Positions 9,657-18,179 are shown, counted from the first letter of the stretch. The stretch: 64,000 bases of DNA from Candidimonas sp. SYP-B2681 (GCF_003971065.1 NZ_RYDV01000005.1:1-64000), one strand, 5' to 3'. Translations and numbers: made by a program. The notes: generated by a model from the letters alone, not told the origin.

Positions 9657-10232
9657 TCAGGATCGCGCCAGCGACTTCAACGCCAAACGTATTCCTTCAG
9701 CGACGTCAAGCCCTTCTGGCAGGTTCTTCAAAGCCGACTGCGACTCACTATTGGAGTATCCCAACGACAGCAGCGCATTCAGCATGTCGTCGCGACCTGC
9801 GGAATGCGAGCCAGGGGTGTGGCCCAGGTCTGCGCCCAACTTTCCGCGCAGTTCCAATAGCAGCCGTTCGGCGGTTTTCTTGCCAATGCCCGGAACCCGG
9901 GTAAGCCGGCCACTCTCCTGTTGCGTGATCGCACTGGCCAGTTCTTCCACTGTCATTCCGGACAGCACCGCCAGGGCAGTGCGTGCACCGATACCGGTGA
10001 CCTTGATCAACAGACGAAATGCGCTGCGCTCGCCTGCGGTTGAAAAGCCGTACAGAGTGTGCGCGTCTTCGCGCACAGCCAGATGGGTATGCAGGGTGAC
10101 CTTAGCGCCGTTCTCGGGCAGGTTATAAAGGGTGCTCATGGGTACGTCGATTTCGTAGCCCACCCCGCCAACGTCAATACATACGACCGGAGGCGTCTTT
10201 TCGAGCAATGTACCGGTGATTCGTCCAATCAT
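9657..10232 (-). CDS. ruvA: Holliday junction-binding protein RuvA
   Basis: Tetrameric four-way-junction binding subunit that loads RuvB, 191 residues. The N-terminal OB-fold domain begins [15 protein letters not shown] and contains VGYEIDVP. Two helix-hairpin-helix motifs follow: [18 protein letters not shown] and [21 protein letters not shown]-terminal three-helix domain (about 145-191) contacts RuvB. It lies 18 bases downstream of ruvC in the same direction, in the dusB-fis-purH-ruvC-ruvA series. Confidence 0.97.
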   Translation of the reverse strand: MIGRITGTLLEKTPPVVCIDVGGVGYEIDVPMSTLYNLPENGAKVTLHTHLAVREDAHTLYGFSTAGERSAFRLLIKVTGIGARTALAVLSGMTVEELASAITQQESGRLTRVPGIGKKTAERLLLELRGKLGADLGHTPGSHSAGRDDMLNALLSLGYSNSESQSALKNLPEGLDVAEGIRLALKSLARS

Positions 10233-10250
10233 GGAGACTGTCCTTGCAAA

Positions 10251-10796
10251 TTAGCTGACCAGGCGCCCGCCACGTACCCGACTGGTATGGCCGGGCTTGA
10301 GCTGACCGGTGTCTTTAAGGCGCTGGGTCAAAGGATTGAAATGAGCATGGCAAATGGCGCAGGCCAGGGCATCGGCAGAATCGGCCGCCGGCAGGCCACT
10401 GAGAGCAAGCAGGTACTGCACCATTTTCTGAACCTGCTCCTTGGCTGCATGGCCATTGCCGACTACGGCTTTCTTAACCTGTAGCGCAGTGTACTCATGA
10501 ACGTCCAGGTGGCTGTCAGCCAGGGCGCACATCGCTGCGCCACGTGCCTGGCCGAGTAATAGTGTCGACGATGGGTTGGTATTCACAAATACCTTTTCCA
10601 GAACCGACACCGTAGGCTGGGTGTCCTGCACAATTTCGCGGATATTATCCAGGATGACTTTAAGCCGTTGAGCAAGAGGTTGGTCAGTTGGCACGACTAT
10701 CGTGCCGCTGGCCACATATTGCAGCTGCATGCCCTGGACATCAATGACGCCAAAGCCAGTGCGGCGTAATCCCGGATCGATCCCCAGTATGCGCAT
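10251..10796 (-). CDS. ruvC: Crossover junction endodeoxyribonuclease RuvC
   Basis: Dimeric Holliday-junction resolvase, 181 residues. The RNase H-like core begins with [16 protein letters not shown], giving the first catalytic Asp at residue 7; the second acidic residue is in VLEKVF, and the C-terminal Asp pair lies in the [14 protein letters not shown] helix. The start ATG shares one base with the purH stop (TAATG), so translation is probably coupled to purH. RuvA follows. Confidence 0.97.
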   Translation of the reverse strand: MRILGIDPGLRRTGFGVIDVQGMQLQYVASGTIVVPTDQPLAQRLKVILDNIREIVQDTQPTVSVLEKVFVNTNPSSTLLLGQARGAAMCALADSHLDVHEYTALQVKKAVVGNGHAAKEQVQKMVQYLLALSGLPAADSADALACAICHAHFNPLTQRLKDTGQLKPGHTSRVRGGRLVS

Positions 10797-12388
10797 TAGT
10801 GACGGAAATGCCGTGCGCCGGTGAGCACCATGGCAATGCCTCGTTCGTTGGCGGCGGCGATGACTTCATCGTCACGCACACTGCCGCCTGGTTGAATGAC
10901 ACATGTCGCGCCAGCATCGGCGACGACGTCCAGCCCATCGCGAAATGGGAAGAAAGCATCGGACGCGACGGCTGAGCCGACCAGCGTCAGGCCCGCGTTC
11001 TCGGCCTTGATTGAAGCAATGCGGGCGGAATCGATACGGCTCATCTGCCCAGCACCAACCCCCAGGGTCATGTTGTTGCCGACAAAAACAATCGCGTTGG
11101 ACTTAACGTATTTGGCCACCTTCCAGGCAAACGAAAGATCCTGCATCTGCTCTGGCGTAGGGGCAAGCTGCGTGACGACCTTGAAGGAGTCTTGCGGCAC
11201 TTGGTAATCGTCGGGAGTCTGTACCAGCCATCCACCGCCGATTCGTTTGACGTCAAACGCGTTGTGCGCGTCGCCCTGCGGTACCTGAAGTACCCGTACG
11301 TTTTTCTTTGCCGCGAATATCGCCAAGGCTTCTTGCGAGTAGGCGGGGGCGAGCAGGACTTCGACAAACTGGGCGCTGATGGCTTGGGCCGTGGCTTCGT
11401 CGACAGGGCGGTTAAATGCGATGATGCCGCCGAATGCGGAAGTAGGGTCGGTCTTGAATGCCTGCTGATAGGCATGCAGAGTACTGTCACCGATGGCAAC
11501 GCCACAAGGGTTTGCGTGCTTTACGATCACGCAAGCGGTGCCCGTGAAGCTGCGAGCGCACTCCCAGGCAGCATCGGCGTCAGCGATATTGTTGTAAGAC
11601 AACTCCTTGCCTTGAAGTTGGCGGTAGCTGCCCAGAAGACCCGCGCCGACGGGCTGGTCTACGTAAAAAGCAGCTGCCTGATGCGGATTTTCTCCGTAGC
11701 GCAAAACCTGCTCCTGGTTCGCCTGGATGGTCAGGGTACGAGGCCACGGATTGCGCGCTGGTGCCTGTTCTTGGGCGGGCTCGGCCACAGCCAGGCTACT
11801 GAGGTAGGCTGCGATGGCGCCATCGTAGGCGGCAGTGTGCGCATAGGTTTTGGTGGCCAGCTCAAGGCGCAGACCGTAGGAAGGTTGGCCGTTGGGACCA
11901 TCGATATCGGCCAGAACCCGTGTGTAATCTGCGGGATCTATCACCACGGTGACGCCGCCCTCGGGCGTTCCGTGATTCTTGGCCGCAGCGCGCAACATCG
12001 CGGGCCCTCCGATATCGATGTTCTCGACGGCATCGGCGAACGTGCAGTCAGGTTTCGCGATGGTTTCCCGAAATGGGTATAAATTGACGACGAGCAAATC
12101 GATGCGGTCGATGTGGTGTTCTTCAAGGGTTTTCAGATGCTCGGCACTGTCTCGGCGTGCAAGCAAGCCACCATGAATTTTCGGGTGCAAGGTCTTGACG
12201 CGCCCATCGAGAATTTCCGGGGAACCTGTGTGCGTAGCCACTTCGGTTACAGCCAGGCCGGCCTGGGCCAGCAACTTGGCGGTACCGCCGGTAGATAACA
12301 GTCGGACGCCGCGTTGGGCCAAGGCCTGGGCGAATTCAACGATGCCGGTTTTATCCGATACCGACAGTAGGGCAGTCTGGGTTTTCAT
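10796..12388 (-). CDS. purH: Bifunctional AICAR transformylase/IMP cyclohydrolase PurH
   Basis: Catalyses the last two steps of IMP synthesis: formyl transfer from 10-formyl-THF to AICAR, then ring closure. It has 530 residues, the usual length. The N-terminal MGS-like cyclohydrolase domain starts [23 protein letters not shown] and includes LLSTGGTAK and [12 protein letters not shown]. The transformylase domain starts near residue 200 and contains the catalytic-site segments [12 protein letters not shown] and [10 protein letters not shown]. It lies 25 bases after fis and overlaps ruvC by one base. Confidence 0.97.
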   Translation of the reverse strand: MKTQTALLSVSDKTGIVEFAQALAQRGVRLLSTGGTAKLLAQAGLAVTEVATHTGSPEILDGRVKTLHPKIHGGLLARRDSAEHLKTLEEHHIDRIDLLVVNLYPFRETIAKPDCTFADAVENIDIGGPAMLRAAAKNHGTPEGGVTVVIDPADYTRVLADIDGPNGQPSYGLRLELATKTYAHTAAYDGAIAAYLSSLAVAEPAQEQAPARNPWPRTLTIQANQEQVLRYGENPHQAAAFYVDQPVGAGLLGSYRQLQGKELSYNNIADADAAWECARSFTGTACVIVKHANPCGVAIGDSTLHAYQQAFKTDPTSAFGGIIAFNRPVDEATAQAISAQFVEVLLAPAYSQEALAIFAAKKNVRVLQVPQGDAHNAFDVKRIGGGWLVQTPDDYQVPQDSFKVVTQLAPTPEQMQDLSFAWKVAKYVKSNAIVFVGNNMTLGVGAGQMSRIDSARIASIKAENAGLTLVGSAVASDAFFPFRDGLDVVADAGATCVIQPGGSVRDDEVIAAANERGIAMVLTGARHFRH

Positions 12389-12413
12389 AAAAATAATGAT
12401 TTGAAGTTAAAAA

Positions 12414-12653
12414 TTAAGGTTGCAGGTTGTGAGCGAGCAGTTTCTTGCGCAATGTGCTGCGCGTAATACCGAGCATCTCGGCAGCCTTGGACTGATTGCC
12501 ATGGGATTTTTCAAGAGCAACTTCTAGCACGGGTCGCTCAACGCAATTGATGACCATGGCCAGCATGTCGCGCGGTTCCGAGTCGCCCAGGTCCGTAAAG
12601 TAGCGCTCGAGCCGGTCGCGCACGGATTGCTCTAGGGGATTAGTTTTACTCAT
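12414..12653 (-). CDS. fis: Nucleoid-associated regulator Fis
   Basis: Small DNA-bending protein of 79 residues, somewhat shorter than the 98-residue enterobacterial Fis. The C-terminal half holds the Fis helix-turn-helix: VLEVALEKSHGNQSKAAEMLGITRSTLRKKL. The N-terminal beta-hairpin arm is shortened, as is usual for betaproteobacterial forms. It sits between dusB and purH, the conserved dusB-fis pairing. Confidence 0.95.
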   Translation of the reverse strand: MSKTNPLEQSVRDRLERYFTDLGDSEPRDMLAMVINCVERPVLEVALEKSHGNQSKAAEMLGITRSTLRKKLLAHNLQP

Positions 12654-12689
12654 GATCCTTGGTAATGATATTCGATGACGTACCCAGGC

Positions 12690-13700
12690 TTACGCCCCGG
12701 TCGTCTGAGCCATTGCCGGCTCGTTAGGTGGATGGCGATCAAACCATTGCTCTAAGGCACGGGTCTGGTCGCGGGTGTTGCTGGTTTGGTTAATGACGGT
12801 CAGCACTTCGCTTACATCGGGCATGTTGGCAAGATACCAGCCAATATGCTTGCGCGCCGAACGCACTCCTGTGTATTCGCCGTAAAACTGATAATGGTCT
12901 TCAAGGTGATCGAGTAAACAGCCGCGTAGTTCGCCATAAGTGGGCGGTGCCAGGTGGCTGCCGGAAGCCAGATAATGACTGATTTCCCGGAAAATCCAAG
13001 GCCTGCCCTGGGCGGCACGGCCGACCATGACGGCGTCGGCGCCCGTATACTCTAATACGTATCTCGCTTTCTCGGGACTATCGATATCCCCATTGGCGAT
13101 CACCGGAATCTTCAGCGCTTGCTTTACCTCACGTATCGTATCGTATTCCGCGTGTCCTAAATATAAATCGCAGCGTGTGCGCCCGTGCAGGGTTATCGCT
13201 GCAATGCCAATGTCTTGGGCAAGCCGGGCTATGCGTACGGCATTGCGCGATTCGTGATCCCAGCCGGTACGCGTCTTGAGGGTTACCGGTACACCAAAAG
13301 GCTCGCAGGCTTTCACCACGCTTTGAAGTATCCGGGCGACCCGGTCTTCATCGCGCAACAGCGCCGAGCCGGACGCCACGTTACAAACTTTCTTGACCGG
13401 GCACCCCATATTGATATCAATTATCCGGGCCCCTTTGCGTATATTGAAGACGGCAGCCTCGGCCATCATGTCGGGGTCCGACCCTGCGATCTGTACGGCT
13501 ACGGGGTCAATTTCGCCTTCGTGATTCAATCGCCTTGACGTTTTTACACTATCCCATAGGCGCGGATTGCTTGCCGCCATCTCGGACACGGCGTAACCCG
13601 CCCCCAGTGCTTTGCACAGTTTGCGATAGGGACGATCCGTTACGCCGGCCATCGGGGCGACGAAAACGGGATTCGGAAGGGACCATGAGCCAATGAACAT
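12690..13700 (-). CDS. dusB: tRNA-dihydrouridine synthase DusB
   Basis: FMN-dependent reductase that makes dihydrouridine in tRNA; 336 residues. It is a TIM-barrel protein opening FVAPMAGVTDRPYRKL. The proton-donor Cys lies in NMGCPVKKV; further Dus motifs are LKTRTGWD, ITLHGRTR, VIANGDI and DAVMVGRAAQGRPWIF. The position immediately ahead of fis is the conserved dusB-fis arrangement. On the minus strand, a G/C-rich hairpin (13702-13720) lies directly before the ATG. Confidence 0.95.
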   Translation of the reverse strand: MFIGSWSLPNPVFVAPMAGVTDRPYRKLCKALGAGYAVSEMAASNPRLWDSVKTSRRLNHEGEIDPVAVQIAGSDPDMMAEAAVFNIRKGARIIDINMGCPVKKVCNVASGSALLRDEDRVARILQSVVKACEPFGVPVTLKTRTGWDHESRNAVRIARLAQDIGIAAITLHGRTRCDLYLGHAEYDTIREVKQALKIPVIANGDIDSPEKARYVLEYTGADAVMVGRAAQGRPWIFREISHYLASGSHLAPPTYGELRGCLLDHLEDHYQFYGEYTGVRSARKHIGWYLANMPDVSEVLTVINQTSNTRDQTRALEQWFDRHPPNEPAMAQTTGA

Positions 13701-13701
13701 C

Positions 13702-13720
13702 GGGGGATTTTAACCCCCCC
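13702..13720 (-). promoter_or_regulatory. Hairpin abutting the dusB start codon
   Basis: GGGGG at 13702-13706 can pair with CCCCC in the run 13714-13720 around a loop ATTTTAA. On the transcribed strand the G run lies about 13 bases before the ATG and could serve as, or hide, the ribosome-binding site. This is a structural observation only. Confidence 0.3.
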
Positions 13721-13741
13721 GCCCAGATTTCGACTAAGCAT

Positions 13742-14902
13742 TCAGGTGCGCAGGCCCTGTAGCAATTGCCGCGCCAGGGTGTTACGCAGCGGAGGCAGCA
13801 GATCCAGGCTCAGCAAAGCCAGTCCGCAGGCATGTTCGACCAACGGGTTGCCCGTGGCGAAGACGCGTGGCAAAAAATCGGTAATTCCGGCGGTCAACCA
13901 TCGATCAGGCCGACGGGCTCGGGCGAATTGGGCAAGCAAATGAGTCGCGTCGGTTTGGGGCTGCGCAAGCCATGGTAATAAGGCCTGGGCCAACTGTGCC
14001 GCATCACGTAAGCCCAGGTTCAAACCCTGCCCGGCAACCGGGTGCAAGGTCTGGGCGGCGTTACCGATTGCGACGTTGCGCGCGTTGGTAAGCGAAGGCC
14101 CGGCGTGTAGTGACAAAGGAAATAGGTGGCGTCCGCCGATGCACCCAAACCCCCCAAGGCGATCGCCAAAGGTTTCATGCAGGATCACTTCGAACGCGTC
14201 GTCAGTCAGCGCAAGCAGGCCCGCCGCCTCGGCCGGTGCGCAACACCAGACAACACCGTACAGGTCCTGGTCATGGGGGTGAGGCAGGATGGCCAGCGGG
14301 CCCTGCGCCGTGAAGCGTTCAAAAGCCCACCCGCGGCGGGGGCGACTAACACGCACGGTAGCCAGGACCGCATGCTGCTTATAATCGCGATGGATGCCCT
14401 GCGGGCGGGCCCCATCGGACTGAACTGCCAGTGTGCTGCTGATCCGCCGGTCGCCCAAGTCCCATTCCACTCGTCCGGAAGCAAGCTGTTGCGAGGGTGT
14501 GGCTTCGATCAGGTCGACGCCGCTTCGGGCCAACGCCTCGTGCATGCTTGCAAGCAGCGCGTCATAGGACACTACGCTTCCTAGACGCGGAACGCCTAAT
14601 TCAGCATGATCAATCAGCGTCCGGCCTAATCTGCCCCGCTGGGACACATGCACCACTTCGATACTGGCGGATTCGTCGGGCCACGCATTCAAGTGCTCCA
14701 GTAGTACCCGGCTGCCCTGATTAAGCGCCAGGGTACGGGGATCGGCACCGGAGGCTTGCGGCAAGGTACCGGGCGCGATAAAGCGTGGACCCAGCACGGC
14801 TATGCGTTCGGGATGGGGCGACCTGCTGGCCAGCATTAAAGCCAGCGCACTGCCAGCCGGACCGGCGCCGCTAATGGCGATATCGTATGTGGGAAGATCC
14901 AT
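13742..14902 (-). CDS. UbiH/VisC-family FAD-dependent hydroxylase
   Basis: Flavoprotein monooxygenase of 386 residues from the ATG at 14902 (MDLPTYDIAISG), preferred over the in-frame ATG-like start at 14932 because GGAA sits at good spacing and the FAD fold starts at once. The dinucleotide-binding motif is GAGPAG at 12-17, and the second FAD motif is IGNAAQTLHPVAGQGLNLGLRDA near residues 290-312. Members hydroxylate the aromatic ring in ubiquinone synthesis (UbiH, UbiF, UbiI); which step this one performs cannot be told. It is 41 bases upstream of dusB in the same direction, so it may head that operon. Confidence 0.9.
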   Translation of the reverse strand: MDLPTYDIAISGAGPAGSALALMLASRSPHPERIAVLGPRFIAPGTLPQASGADPRTLALNQGSRVLLEHLNAWPDESASIEVVHVSQRGRLGRTLIDHAELGVPRLGSVVSYDALLASMHEALARSGVDLIEATPSQQLASGRVEWDLGDRRISSTLAVQSDGARPQGIHRDYKQHAVLATVRVSRPRRGWAFERFTAQGPLAILPHPHDQDLYGVVWCCAPAEAAGLLALTDDAFEVILHETFGDRLGGFGCIGGRHLFPLSLHAGPSLTNARNVAIGNAAQTLHPVAGQGLNLGLRDAAQLAQALLPWLAQPQTDATHLLAQFARARRPDRWLTAGITDFLPRVFATGNPLVEHACGLALLSLDLLPPLRNTLARQLLQGLRT

Positions 14903-14955
14903 GCTTGTTCCATGCTCTACTACAATGCACAAAATATTAAGGTTATTGGCCCGAT

Positions 14956-15408
14956 ATGAAGCAATTTACCACTCCTGTCCGTCATCGCAGCAAGGTAGCA
15001 GCCGCATGGCTGGCCTGCCTCCTTGGCGTGTTCGGGGCCCACTGGTGGTATGTAGGGCGGCGCGGCGCTGTGCTGGTGACCGCATTTTCCGTACTCATGT
15101 TGGTGCTGGCGCAATTTTATCCCGTCTGGTGGGATAACCCCGCCTTCCTGATGCTCATCGTGCCAATCACCGACGGATTCATCGAGGCGCTGATTTTTGC
15201 ATTGAAGCCTGATGAGTGGTTCGATAGCAAATATAACCTCGGTTCGGGGTCGGTCACACGCACCGGGTGGAACGCCGTCATTGTTGCAATCGTCACTACC
15301 TTCGTAGGCGGCACAGTAATTATGTTCGGTATCGCCATGATCGTCGTGTACGTATACACCGCTATGGGCTGGCTCGACGGGTACGTCCTGCAGCCGTTAC
15401 CCCACTAG
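14956..15408 (+). CDS. Small TM2-like membrane protein
   Basis: 150 residues with four or so hydrophobic segments. Residues 14-45 (AAWLACLLGVFGAHWWYVGRRG) match the pattern of the TM2 domain: a Lys/Ala-rich start, a Gly-Phe-Gly-His turn and a following aromatic-Gly motif. Function is unknown; TM2 proteins are small membrane proteins often near transport or stress genes. It is divergent from the UbiH-family gene and ends 36 bases before the Mn2+ riboswitch. Confidence 0.75.
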   Translation: MKQFTTPVRHRSKVAAAWLACLLGVFGAHWWYVGRRGAVLVTAFSVLMLVLAQFYPVWWDNPAFLMLIVPITDGFIEALIFALKPDEWFDSKYNLGSGSVTRTGWNAVIVAIVTTFVGGTVIMFGIAMIVVYVYTAMGWLDGYVLQPLPH

Positions 15409-15418
15409 TCGCATCTGG

Positions 15419-15424
15419 TAGAAT
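15419..15424 (+). promoter_or_regulatory. Possible -10 box for the riboswitch transcript
   Basis: TAGAAT lies about 20 bases before the conserved GGGGAGTAG of the riboswitch, which fits a transcription start near 15431. The -35 region (TTACCC near 15397, 16-base spacer) is poor, so the call is weak. Confidence 0.35.
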
Positions 15425-15434
15425 CCTGGTTCCT

Positions 15435-15565
15435 TCCGTCATTGGGGAGTAGCCAGCCTTGGTTTCCACCAGGGTGCTTGCGTCAACATACTTAGTGCTC
15501 ACCACTATGGCGTAAGCGGTTGTTGCAGCAACATTGCACACCAGGCGAGACCTTTGGCCATCATG
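15435..15565 (+). ncRNA. yybP-ykoY-type Mn2+ riboswitch
   Basis: Three conserved blocks of the yybP-ykoY aptamer appear in order: GGGGAGTAGCC at 15444-15454, GTCAACATACT beginning at 15482, and GGCGAGACCTTTGGCC beginning at 15544. The family is known to bind Mn2+ at the junction formed by the first and third blocks and to switch on Mn2+ efflux genes. The gene directly downstream is a cation exchanger-like protein, which is the kind of target expected. The boundaries given are approximate; the expression platform lies between here and the start codon. Confidence 0.88.
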
Positions 15566-15601
15566 CGTTGCCTTTTGCCGGGCTCGACGCACCGATGCGC
15601 C

Positions 15602-16624
15602 ATGGTTTTTCGCACGCCCGGCCTGGTTTATATGTTGCTCACCGTTTTCCTCTTTTTTCTTTCCGCTTTCGCCATCTATATTGCCTGCGAGTTTTTTGTC
15701 AACGGCGTTGAATGGGTAGGTTGCCGCCTTAATCTGGGCGCCACAGCGGTCGGTACCGTTTTAGCTGCTTTCGGCACGGCTTTACCCGAAAGTGCCGTGA
15801 CATTCGTGGCCGTGGTCTTCGGCGATACTCCTGAACAAAAGGATATCGGTGTAGGCGCTGCGCTGGGCGGCCCTTTGGTGCTGGCCACGCTCGCCTATGC
15901 CGTTGTCGGCATTATGCTCTGGCGCCAACATCGCGCCGGACAGCACTGTAAGATCGATGTGGGGCAAGAAAGACTGGCCCGCGATCAAGCATGGTTCATG
16001 GTCATTTTTGTGGTGAAGATCGGCCTTGGGCTTGTGGTGTTCGCCTGGAAGCCATGGCTGGGATTCCTGTTTTTGCTTGTCTATGGCTACTATGTAAAGC
16101 GCGAACTAAGCACTGACGAAGGCTCCATGGTCATGGAAGAGCTTGAGCCACTAAAGCTGCGGCGCTCGAATCCCTCGATGTTTTGGGCCGTATTGCAAAC
16201 TGTACTGGCGCTGCTCGCCATTGCCGTCGCCTCGCATATATTTGTGCGCCAAATTGAATCCATCGGAACCTGGGTAGGCATTGCGCCGCACATAGCGGCC
16301 CTCCTGCTGGCCCCCGTAGCGACTGAATTGCCCGAAATCATGAATGCCATCATCTGGACTCGGCAGGGGAAGGCAAGGCTGGCCTTGGCGAACATTTCTG
16401 GCTCCATGATGATACAGGCAACGATACCGAGCGCTATGGCCATTTTCATGACGCCGTGGATTCTCGATACGCCTCTGCTCGTGGCTGGTGGCCTCACGTT
16501 GCTCTCGATTGGTGTGTTATGGCTGTTATTCCGCCGAGGCGCCATGCGGGTGCCCATGCTGGCGGGGGTCAGCGGTTTTTATCTGGTGTTCGCGGGCTTC
16601 GTTGGCCTGTATTTTGTCAGATGA
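15602..16624 (+). CDS. Cation/Ca2+ exchanger-family protein, probably Mn2+-responsive
   Basis: Polytopic membrane protein of about 340 residues in the Ca2+:cation antiporter (CaCA) superfamily. Both alpha repeats are visible: GTALPESAVTFVAVVFG in the first half and ATELPEIMNAIIWTRQGKARLALANISGSMM in the second, each with the ion-binding Glu after a Leu-Pro. The start is uncertain: an in-frame TTG at 15554 and ATG at 15563 fall in the riboswitch, ATG 15602 is preferred, and ATG 15632 begins the first membrane helix. The leader carries a Mn2+ riboswitch, so the physiological substrate is probably Mn2+ rather than Ca2+; that is inference from context. Confidence 0.88.
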   Translation: MVFRTPGLVYMLLTVFLFFLSAFAIYIACEFFVNGVEWVGCRLNLGATAVGTVLAAFGTALPESAVTFVAVVFGDTPEQKDIGVGAALGGPLVLATLAYAVVGIMLWRQHRAGQHCKIDVGQERLARDQAWFMVIFVVKIGLGLVVFAWKPWLGFLFLLVYGYYVKRELSTDEGSMVMEELEPLKLRRSNPSMFWAVLQTVLALLAIAVASHIFVRQIESIGTWVGIAPHIAALLLAPVATELPEIMNAIIWTRQGKARLALANISGSMMIQATIPSAMAIFMTPWILDTPLLVAGGLTLLSIGVLWLLFRRGAMRVPMLAGVSGFYLVFAGFVGLYFVR

Positions 16625-16627
16625 GGC

Positions 16628-16656
16628 TTGTTGGCAGGAGCGCGATCTATTACAAT
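16628..16656 (+). promoter_or_regulatory. Sigma-70-like promoter for the MgtC-domain gene leader
   Basis: TTGTTG at 16628-16633, a 17-base spacer and TACAAT at 16651-16656. Transcription would start near 16663, giving a leader of about 270 bases before the ATG at 16937. Confidence 0.6.
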
Positions 16657-16686
16657 GCGGCGTGTTCAATTTATAGGAGCTGTGCG

Positions 16687-16761
16687 GTGAATTCCGACCC
16701 CGGCGATAGTAGTAGCCGATCAATTATCGGCTTTTCAATTTCCAGGCGCGTTCCGGCATAA
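16687..16761 (+). CDS. Candidate 24-residue leader peptide
   Basis: A GTG at 16687 with AGGAG eight bases upstream opens a 24-codon frame ending in TAA at 16759-16761. The peptide is rich in Ser and Arg (PGDSSSRS, SISRRVPA). The frame runs across a small terminator-like hairpin at 16715-16731, which is how translation-controlled attenuators are built. There is no homology evidence; the call rests on the ribosome-binding site and placement. Confidence 0.4.
   Translation: MNSDPGDSSSRSIIGFSISRRVPA
16715..16734 (+). terminator. Attenuator-like hairpin inside the leader
   Basis: GCCGAT (16715-16720) pairs with ATCGGC (16726-16731) around the loop CAATT, followed by TTT at 16732-16734. With only 6 bp and a short T run it is modest, but it sits inside the leader-peptide frame. 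Confidence 0.4.
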
Positions 16762-16790
16762 AAGCAGGCTCACACTTAGCACAGCTTTAG

Positions 16791-16916
16791 CCACGCCCTG
16801 GTTTTCAAGGGCGTGGTAGTTTGAAGAATACATTCAGTATTCAAACTCCCGTCGTTTTTCAATAAACGGAACCTGTTGCGTATGCCGCGACAGGTTGGTG
16901 TTGTGTCCTGCACAAC
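16791..16916 (+). ncRNA. Structured 5' leader of the MgtC-domain gene
   Basis: Four successive hairpins can be drawn: CCACGCCC/GGGCGTGG (16791-16798 with 16809-16816); 16819-16831 with GTATTCAAAC at 16837-16846; AACCTGTTGCG/CGCGACAGGTT (16870-16880 with 16886-16896, one wobble); and GTTGTG/CACAAC (16900-16905 with 16911-16916). Such dense folding in a bacterial 5' UTR suggests a regulatory RNA. It lacks the conserved core of the Mg2+ M-box and was not recognised as any named family. Confidence 0.5.
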
Positions 16917-16936
16917 CACTTTTAGCGGGAGGTTTT

Positions 16937-17272
16937 ATGCGCCTTTTCAATCTTTTCTTACGCCGCGCAGGCGTTGAAGCGGCACCGGTACGCAAGCCCA
17001 GCTCGGTATCGCGTCTTACTGTTGTGTGCCCCCGTCATATTTTGGCAGACGTGCGCAAGCAAATCTATCTCGATTTCGAAGCGGCAGGCCTGCAAGTTGC
17101 CAATCTGCTGGTCGACAACGCTCAGCAACACGATATGGCGCGAACCTGCGTTACGGTCAATTGCCCGCCGGAGCTGCGCTCGGTCCTGATGTCGCAGGCG
17201 CGACAGCTAAGTTCCTACCCTGGGGTACATCAGGTGCAGTGGGGCGATCGGCGTCATATTGCTTTAAACTAG
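16937..17272 (+). CDS. Stand-alone MgtC-type C-terminal (ACT-like) domain protein
   Basis: 111 residues from the ATG at 16937, which has GGGAGG four bases upstream. After a basic N-terminus, residues about 28-105 follow the pattern of the cytosolic C-terminal domain of MgtC-family proteins: a first strand LTVVCP, a helix with DVRKQIY, a strand with VTVNC, and the closing helix-strand SQARQLSSYPGVHQVQWG, like the LSxxPGVxxVxW ending of that domain. The N-terminal membrane domain of MgtC is absent and no remnant of it was found upstream. Function is unknown; a role in Mg2+ or acid stress would be by analogy only. The folded leader suggests tight control. Confidence 0.6.
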   Translation: MRLFNLFLRRAGVEAAPVRKPSSVSRLTVVCPRHILADVRKQIYLDFEAAGLQVANLLVDNAQQHDMARTCVTVNCPPELRSVLMSQARQLSSYPGVHQVQWGDRRHIALN

Positions 17273-17300
17273 CGAGGTCACGCTTACCGGATTGTCTTCC

Positions 17301-18161
17301 ATGAATTTAATAGATTGGCTCACGCCTTGGGAATTCTCTCCTGCGCTGTTGCTGATGTTCTTTGTGGGCGGTTGGCTATTTGTGCGTGGTACCCGGGTGC
17401 ACCGGGTCAGCGCTGCGCGACAGGCATTTTTCTGGATCGGCATGGTGTTGCTGTATCTGTCGATGCATACCCGCATCGACTATTATGCCGAGCGCATGTT
17501 CTTCATACATAGGCTACAGCACTTGGTCCTGCACCATCTGGGGCCGCTGTTCATAATGGGCGCTTATCCAGGTCAGGCCATGCGTGCCGGCTTGCCGATG
17601 AAATGGCGTTTGCGTCTGCGTGACTTTCGAAGCAGTAAAGCTGGCCGGGCGGTAATTGCGGTCCTTACGAACAAAATTCTCGTGCCTGTGCTTTTTGTTG
17701 CGCTTGTTCTGGGTTTTCTGATCCCAACGGTTCAGTTTTACTCCATGCTCGACTGGCGGCTCTATCGCTTCATGAACTGGTCGGTTGTGATCAGCGGTTT
17801 CCTGTACTGGAACCTTATTCTTGATCGCCGTCCCAGTCCGCCGGCTGTAATGTCGCCGGGCGGGCGCATTCTGTCACCGGTACTGACCATGGTCCCGCAA
17901 ATGGTCGTGGGCGCCATCATCACCTTCACAGAGTACGATTTGTATCCCATCTTTGATCTATGCGGGCGGGCCATTCCCGGCATGACCGCAGTAATGGATC
18001 AGGCCATTGGGGGCCTTACGATGTGGGTGCTGGCAGGCTTTGTTGAAGTTTTTGGATTGCTGTTCGCCTTGGCCACGCTTATGCGTTTGTCAGGGAAAAA
18101 CCGACTGCCAAACAAACAAGATCGCCTGGCGCGGCATACATTGACGGCTTCAGCGCCCTGA
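17301..18161 (+). CDS. Cytochrome c oxidase assembly (caa3-type CtaG) family membrane protein
   Basis: About 286 residues from ATG 17301 (an in-frame TTG lies at 17292). Seven or so hydrophobic segments, with the family's His-rich stretch HRLQHLVLHHLGPLFIMGAYP near 70-90 and later LYRFMNWSVVISGFLYWNLI and VGAIITFTEYDLYPIFDLCG. CtaG-family proteins of the Bacillus type are tied to caa3 oxidase maturation; they are unrelated to the CtaG/Cox11 copper chaperones. No oxidase genes are in the window, so the role is by family only. Confidence 0.82.
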   Translation: MNLIDWLTPWEFSPALLLMFFVGGWLFVRGTRVHRVSAARQAFFWIGMVLLYLSMHTRIDYYAERMFFIHRLQHLVLHHLGPLFIMGAYPGQAMRAGLPMKWRLRLRDFRSSKAGRAVIAVLTNKILVPVLFVALVLGFLIPTVQFYSMLDWRLYRFMNWSVVISGFLYWNLILDRRPSPPAVMSPGGRILSPVLTMVPQMVVGAIITFTEYDLYPIFDLCGRAIPGMTAVMDQAIGGLTMWVLAGFVEVFGLLFALATLMRLSGKNRLPNKQDRLARHTLTASAP

Positions 18162-18179
18162 CATTGCCATATTGAATAC

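Noticed and set aside
11192-12082. 296-codon plus-strand frame antisense to purH
   Set aside because: Long, but entirely opposite a certain purH; no recognisable domain.
16625-16936. Mg2+ (M-box) riboswitch upstream of the MgtC-domain gene
   Set aside because: The region is folded, but the conserved M-box core sequences are not present.
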